From CAUYUA01 sp963575675 (GTDB taxonomy: Bacteria; Pseudomonadota; Alphaproteobacteria; Azospirillales; Azospirillaceae): a stretch of 17,007 nt of DNA. This document shows, piece after piece, positions 15,196-17,007 of this stretch; the first letter of the stretch is position 1, and every line of letters starts with the position of its first letter. A model generated the notes under the pieces. The model was given only the letters and a program-made list of their open reading frames with translations, was not told the DNA's origin and did no database searches. The translations under genes were made by a program, and so were the position numbers. Location of the stretch: NCBI GenBank assembly GCA_963575675.1, contig CAUYUA010000258.1, forward strand, positions 1-17,007. Direction: 5' to 3'.

Positions 15196-16179
15196 TCAGC
15201 TATGTCCGTGACCGCTATTCTCAGAAGCATCAACAGGGTCTGGCGTTGAGTGAGCGCGCGCGTCATTAAAGGCTTCACGAGTCAACTCAGCGATTCCTCC
15301 CAAGGCGCCAATCAAACTGGTGGCTTCAAGCGGCAAGAACATCAATTTCTGGTTTGGGGCCGAGGCGATATCTTTTAGTGCGTGAACGTAACGTTGAGCA
15401 ATGAAGTAATTAATCGCTCGCATGTTGCCTTTGCTGATTGCATTGGAAACCAAGCGTGTCGCCTCGGCTTCGGCAGCAGCTTCACGCTCGCGTGCTTCAG
15501 CATCTTTGAATGTCGCTTCCCGACGTCCTTCGGCGTTAAGAATGGCTGCCTGTTTTTCGCCTTCTGCGCGCAAGATAGATGCTTGGCGTTGACCTTCAGC
15601 TTCTAGAATCGAAGCGCGACGATCACGTTCGGCTTTCATTTGGCGCGCCATGGCGTCGACTAAATCGCGTGGAGGCTGAATGTCGCGGATTTCGATCCGA
15701 GTGACTTTTACGCCCCAAGGGCTTGTGGCGTCATCCACCACATGCAGAAGCTGTGCGTTGATTTTGTCTCTTTGTGAGAGCAGCTCGTCGAGATCCATCG
15801 AACCCATGACGGTTCGGATATTCGTCATGGTCAGGTTAAGGATCGCCAAATGCAAGTTGCTGACTTCGTAAGAAGCTTTGGCTGCGTCAAGCACTTGATA
15901 GAAAACAACGCCGTCTACAGTGACCATGGCGTTGTCTTTGGTGATCACTTCCTGGGACGGAACGTCGAGCACCGTTTCCATCATGCTCATCCGACGACCG
16001 ATTTTATCGACCAAGGGGACGATCAGATGGAGGCCTGGCGTCAGCGTGCGGGTATAACGGCCAAAGCGCTCCACAGTATATTCTTTGCCTTGCGGGACCG
16101 TCTGAACGCCGAGCCAAACCAGAATTAGAGCGAATACGAATATCGCAATCGCGAATAGTTGGAAACCGGTGAATTCCAT
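15196..16179 (-). CDS. SPFH/Band 7 membrane protein (QmcA/stomatin-like)
   Basis: A 327-residue inner-membrane scaffold protein of the QmcA/stomatin group, which forms large ring or cage assemblies, often with NfeD. A single N-terminal helix (about 5-26) is followed by VPQGKEYTVERFGRYTRTLTPGLHLIVP, the Band 7 start. VDGVVFYQVLDAAKASYEV, LTMTNIRTVMGSMDLDELLSQRDKIN and WGVKVTRIEIRDIQPP complete the domain. A long charged coiled coil from about 185 to 245 contains the repeated pattern xAEGxxQAxIL. The C-terminal part has the hydrophobic SLIGALGGIAELTREAF and ends with GHGHS. GAGGGGA just upstream supports the start. The QmcA symbol is not assigned because several paralogue groups look alike. Confidence 0.92.
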   Translation of the reverse strand: MEFTGFQLFAIAIFVFALILVWLGVQTVPQGKEYTVERFGRYTRTLTPGLHLIVPLVDKIGRRMSMMETVLDVPSQEVITKDNAMVTVDGVVFYQVLDAAKASYEVSNLHLAILNLTMTNIRTVMGSMDLDELLSQRDKINAQLLHVVDDATSPWGVKVTRIEIRDIQPPRDLVDAMARQMKAERDRRASILEAEGQRQASILRAEGEKQAAILNAEGRREATFKDAEAREREAAAEAEATRLVSNAISKGNMRAINYFIAQRYVHALKDIASAPNQKLMFLPLEATSLIGALGGIAELTREAFNDARAHSTPDPVDASENSGHGHS

Positions 16180-16268
16180 TTCAATCCCCTCGCTTAGGCG
16201 TCATCGCAATCATTAAGACCGAATCGGACGAGAGACCTAAACCACACGCCACCCGTCTTTACAAAAAG

Positions 16269-16297
16269 AAACTACACCACAAACCAGCGTTTGTTAA
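16269..16297 (-). promoter_or_regulatory. Possible promoter of the SPFH-NfeD operon
   Basis: Read on the minus strand, TTAACA (16297-16292) and TAGTTT (16274-16269) are separated by 17 bases and resemble weak -35 and -10 boxes about 90 bases before the SPFH start. The -35 box lies in the inverted repeat GCGT/ACGC (16287-16300). Confidence 0.3.
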
Positions 16298-16454
16298 CGC
16301 AGATTTTTGGCGTAAAAACATGGGAGTTGTCGCGTACTTCTTGCGGTGCTTCTGTCCGGTCTATAAGGTTGTTTCTTGCTAAGTGTTGTCTTAGTGTTTC
16401 TTAATCTCAGAGTATGAAGACATTACACCTCTGATATAGCTTCCTCATCTCCCG

Positions 16455-16504
16455 TATCACGTTATCACGTGTTTCTCAATAATTGCATTTCTCAATAATC
16501 ACGT
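16455..16504. repeat. Clustered short direct repeats
   Basis: TATCACGT occurs twice head to tail (16455-16462 and 16463-16470). TTTCTCAATAAT occurs twice (16472-16483 and 16488-16499), separated by TGCA. A third TCACGT overlaps the end of the second (16499-16504). Regular clustering suggests either slippage or a set of protein binding sites. Confidence 0.6.
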
Positions 16505-16574
16505 TACACTCTTAATTACACATTGTTTTCGTTTTTGACTCGAAACATAAAATACTAGAGAGCCCTTATTTGTC

Positions 16575-16647
16575 AAGTGGCAAAGCTTCAAGAGCGCTAC
16601 GCTCACTCAAAACATCTGTGTGAACGCTAGCCGCTCCTGTGCCACTT
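16575..16647 (-). terminator. Long imperfect inverted repeat after cheR
   Basis: AAGTGGCA (16575-16582) and TGCCACTT (16640-16647) pair perfectly at the base. GAGCG (16592-16596) pairs with CGCTC (16632-16636), and the CTA/TAG pairs next to them extend the stem with small gaps. It starts 25 bases after the cheR stop, so it may be its terminator, though no strong T-run follows. It could also be a small mobile palindrome. Confidence 0.4.
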
Positions 16648-16672
16648 CCAAGAATATTGCATTACTGAAGAA

Positions 16673-17007
16673 CTACAAGCCAAATTTCTTAGCTCCACCT
16701 GTGGGAGCGCCAGCGATTACATAGATGCCACGCTGGCCTTCCAGAGGTTTAAAGCGATCCGTGATGCCGAGAACGGTTTCTGCGCCTCCTAAAAACAGAT
16801 AACCATCAGTAGGCATCTGACGGGCAATTTGATCCAAAACTTTGGATTTTGTTGGTTGATCAAAATATATCAACACATTGCGACAAAAAACAACGTCAAA
16901 TTGCCCCAAAGAGCCCAAGTCTCCAAGAAGATTGTACTCTTTGAATGTGACCATTTGTCGTAAGATAATGGGCCCGGCCAAAACAATGTCGTTAATCGGC
17001 CGCCCCG
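16673..17007 (-). CDS. cheR: Chemotaxis protein methyltransferase CheR, C-terminal part
   Basis: CheR methylates glutamates in the signalling domains of chemoreceptors using S-adenosylmethionine. The frame is open to the right edge, so the N-terminal helical domain and the SAM-binding start lie outside the window; the TTG at 16981 is not the true start. The visible part has VTFKEYNLLGDLGSLGQFDVVFCRNVLIYFDQ, in which CRNVLIYF is a hallmark of the family. QIARQMPTDGYLFLGGAETVLGITDRFKPL then leads to the C-terminal strand GIYVIAG. The end, KKFGL, follows a short Gly/Pro tail. Other chemotaxis genes may lie further right. The only other chemotaxis piece here is the MCP remnant at 1706-2059. Confidence 0.9.
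   Translation of the reverse strand, partial: GRPINDIVLAGPIILRQMVTFKEYNLLGDLGSLGQFDVVFCRNVLIYFDQPTKSKVLDQIARQMPTDGYLFLGGAETVLGITDRFKPLEGQRGIYVIAGAPTGGAKKFGL

Larger units (their letters stand above)
16180..16672. other. Gene-free, AT-rich region with several repeats
   Basis: No gene is seen in this 493-base stretch between the cheR stop and the SPFH start, both on the minus strand. It holds a possible promoter near the SPFH gene, clustered short direct repeats (16455-16504) and a long imperfect inverted repeat next to cheR (16575-16647), each listed separately. Confidence 0.5.

Noticed and set aside
16455..16504. CRISPR array or replication origin iterons
   Set aside because: Only two copies of each repeat with different units, no unique spacers and no rep or cas gene nearby.

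Overview
The window looks like the chromosome of an alphaproteobacterium, most likely of the order Rhodospirillales. Two things suggest this. First, a DnaJ-like co-chaperone, an RT0821/Lpp0805-type surface lipoprotein and pdxH lie next to each other, a grouping I recall from that order. Second, HpnB (hopanoid-associated) occurs together with split CcmH and CcmI, a DmeF-type metal exporter and chemotaxis genes. Base composition is moderate by eye, with GC-rich cores in housekeeping genes and clearly AT-rich stretches at about 1600-2500 and 16250-16570. The species cannot be named from the sequence alone.

Layout. 1-709 (+) is the 3' part of a periplasmic solute-binding protein. 866-1549 (+) is grpE. 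1706-2059 (-) is the isolated C-terminal end of a methyl-accepting chemotaxis protein. After an AT-rich gap, 2513-3238 (+) encodes a lipoprotein built on an 18-bp (six-residue) tandem repeat. Then come three minus-strand genes: a surface lipoprotein (6179-5697), a DnaJ/CbpA-like co-chaperone (5337-4348) and the Co/Ni/Zn exporter dmeF (4298-3342). Divergent from these is a plus-strand run: pdxH (6540-7136), ccmH (7375-7878), ccmI (7968-8828) and pepA (8938-10461). pepA converges on hpnB (11750-10554, -) across a strong bidirectional terminator. A small exported protein (12029-12457, +) faces a TPR/GT41 'SPINDLY' glycosyltransferase (14659-12590, -). Upstream of that is the SPFH-NfeD membrane pair (16179-14741, -). 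The window ends in the C-terminal part of cheR (from 16673, -).

How the genes relate. GrpE and the DnaJ-like protein both serve Hsp70 but sit in separate units. CcmH and CcmI act together on apocytochrome c before haem attachment, away from the other ccm genes. The SPFH and NfeD proteins almost certainly form one membrane complex from one operon. The MCP remnant and cheR are both chemotaxis parts, but about 14.6 kb apart.

Most of the window is ordinary core genome. I see no CRISPR array, transposase, phage module, tRNA or rRNA. The parts most worth a second look are the repeat-built lipoprotein with its odd C-terminus, the MCP remnant, the GT41 enzyme behind a strong terminator, the repeat-rich region between cheR and the SPFH gene, and some recurring terminator sequences. 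I found no clear evidence for a wholly new system.
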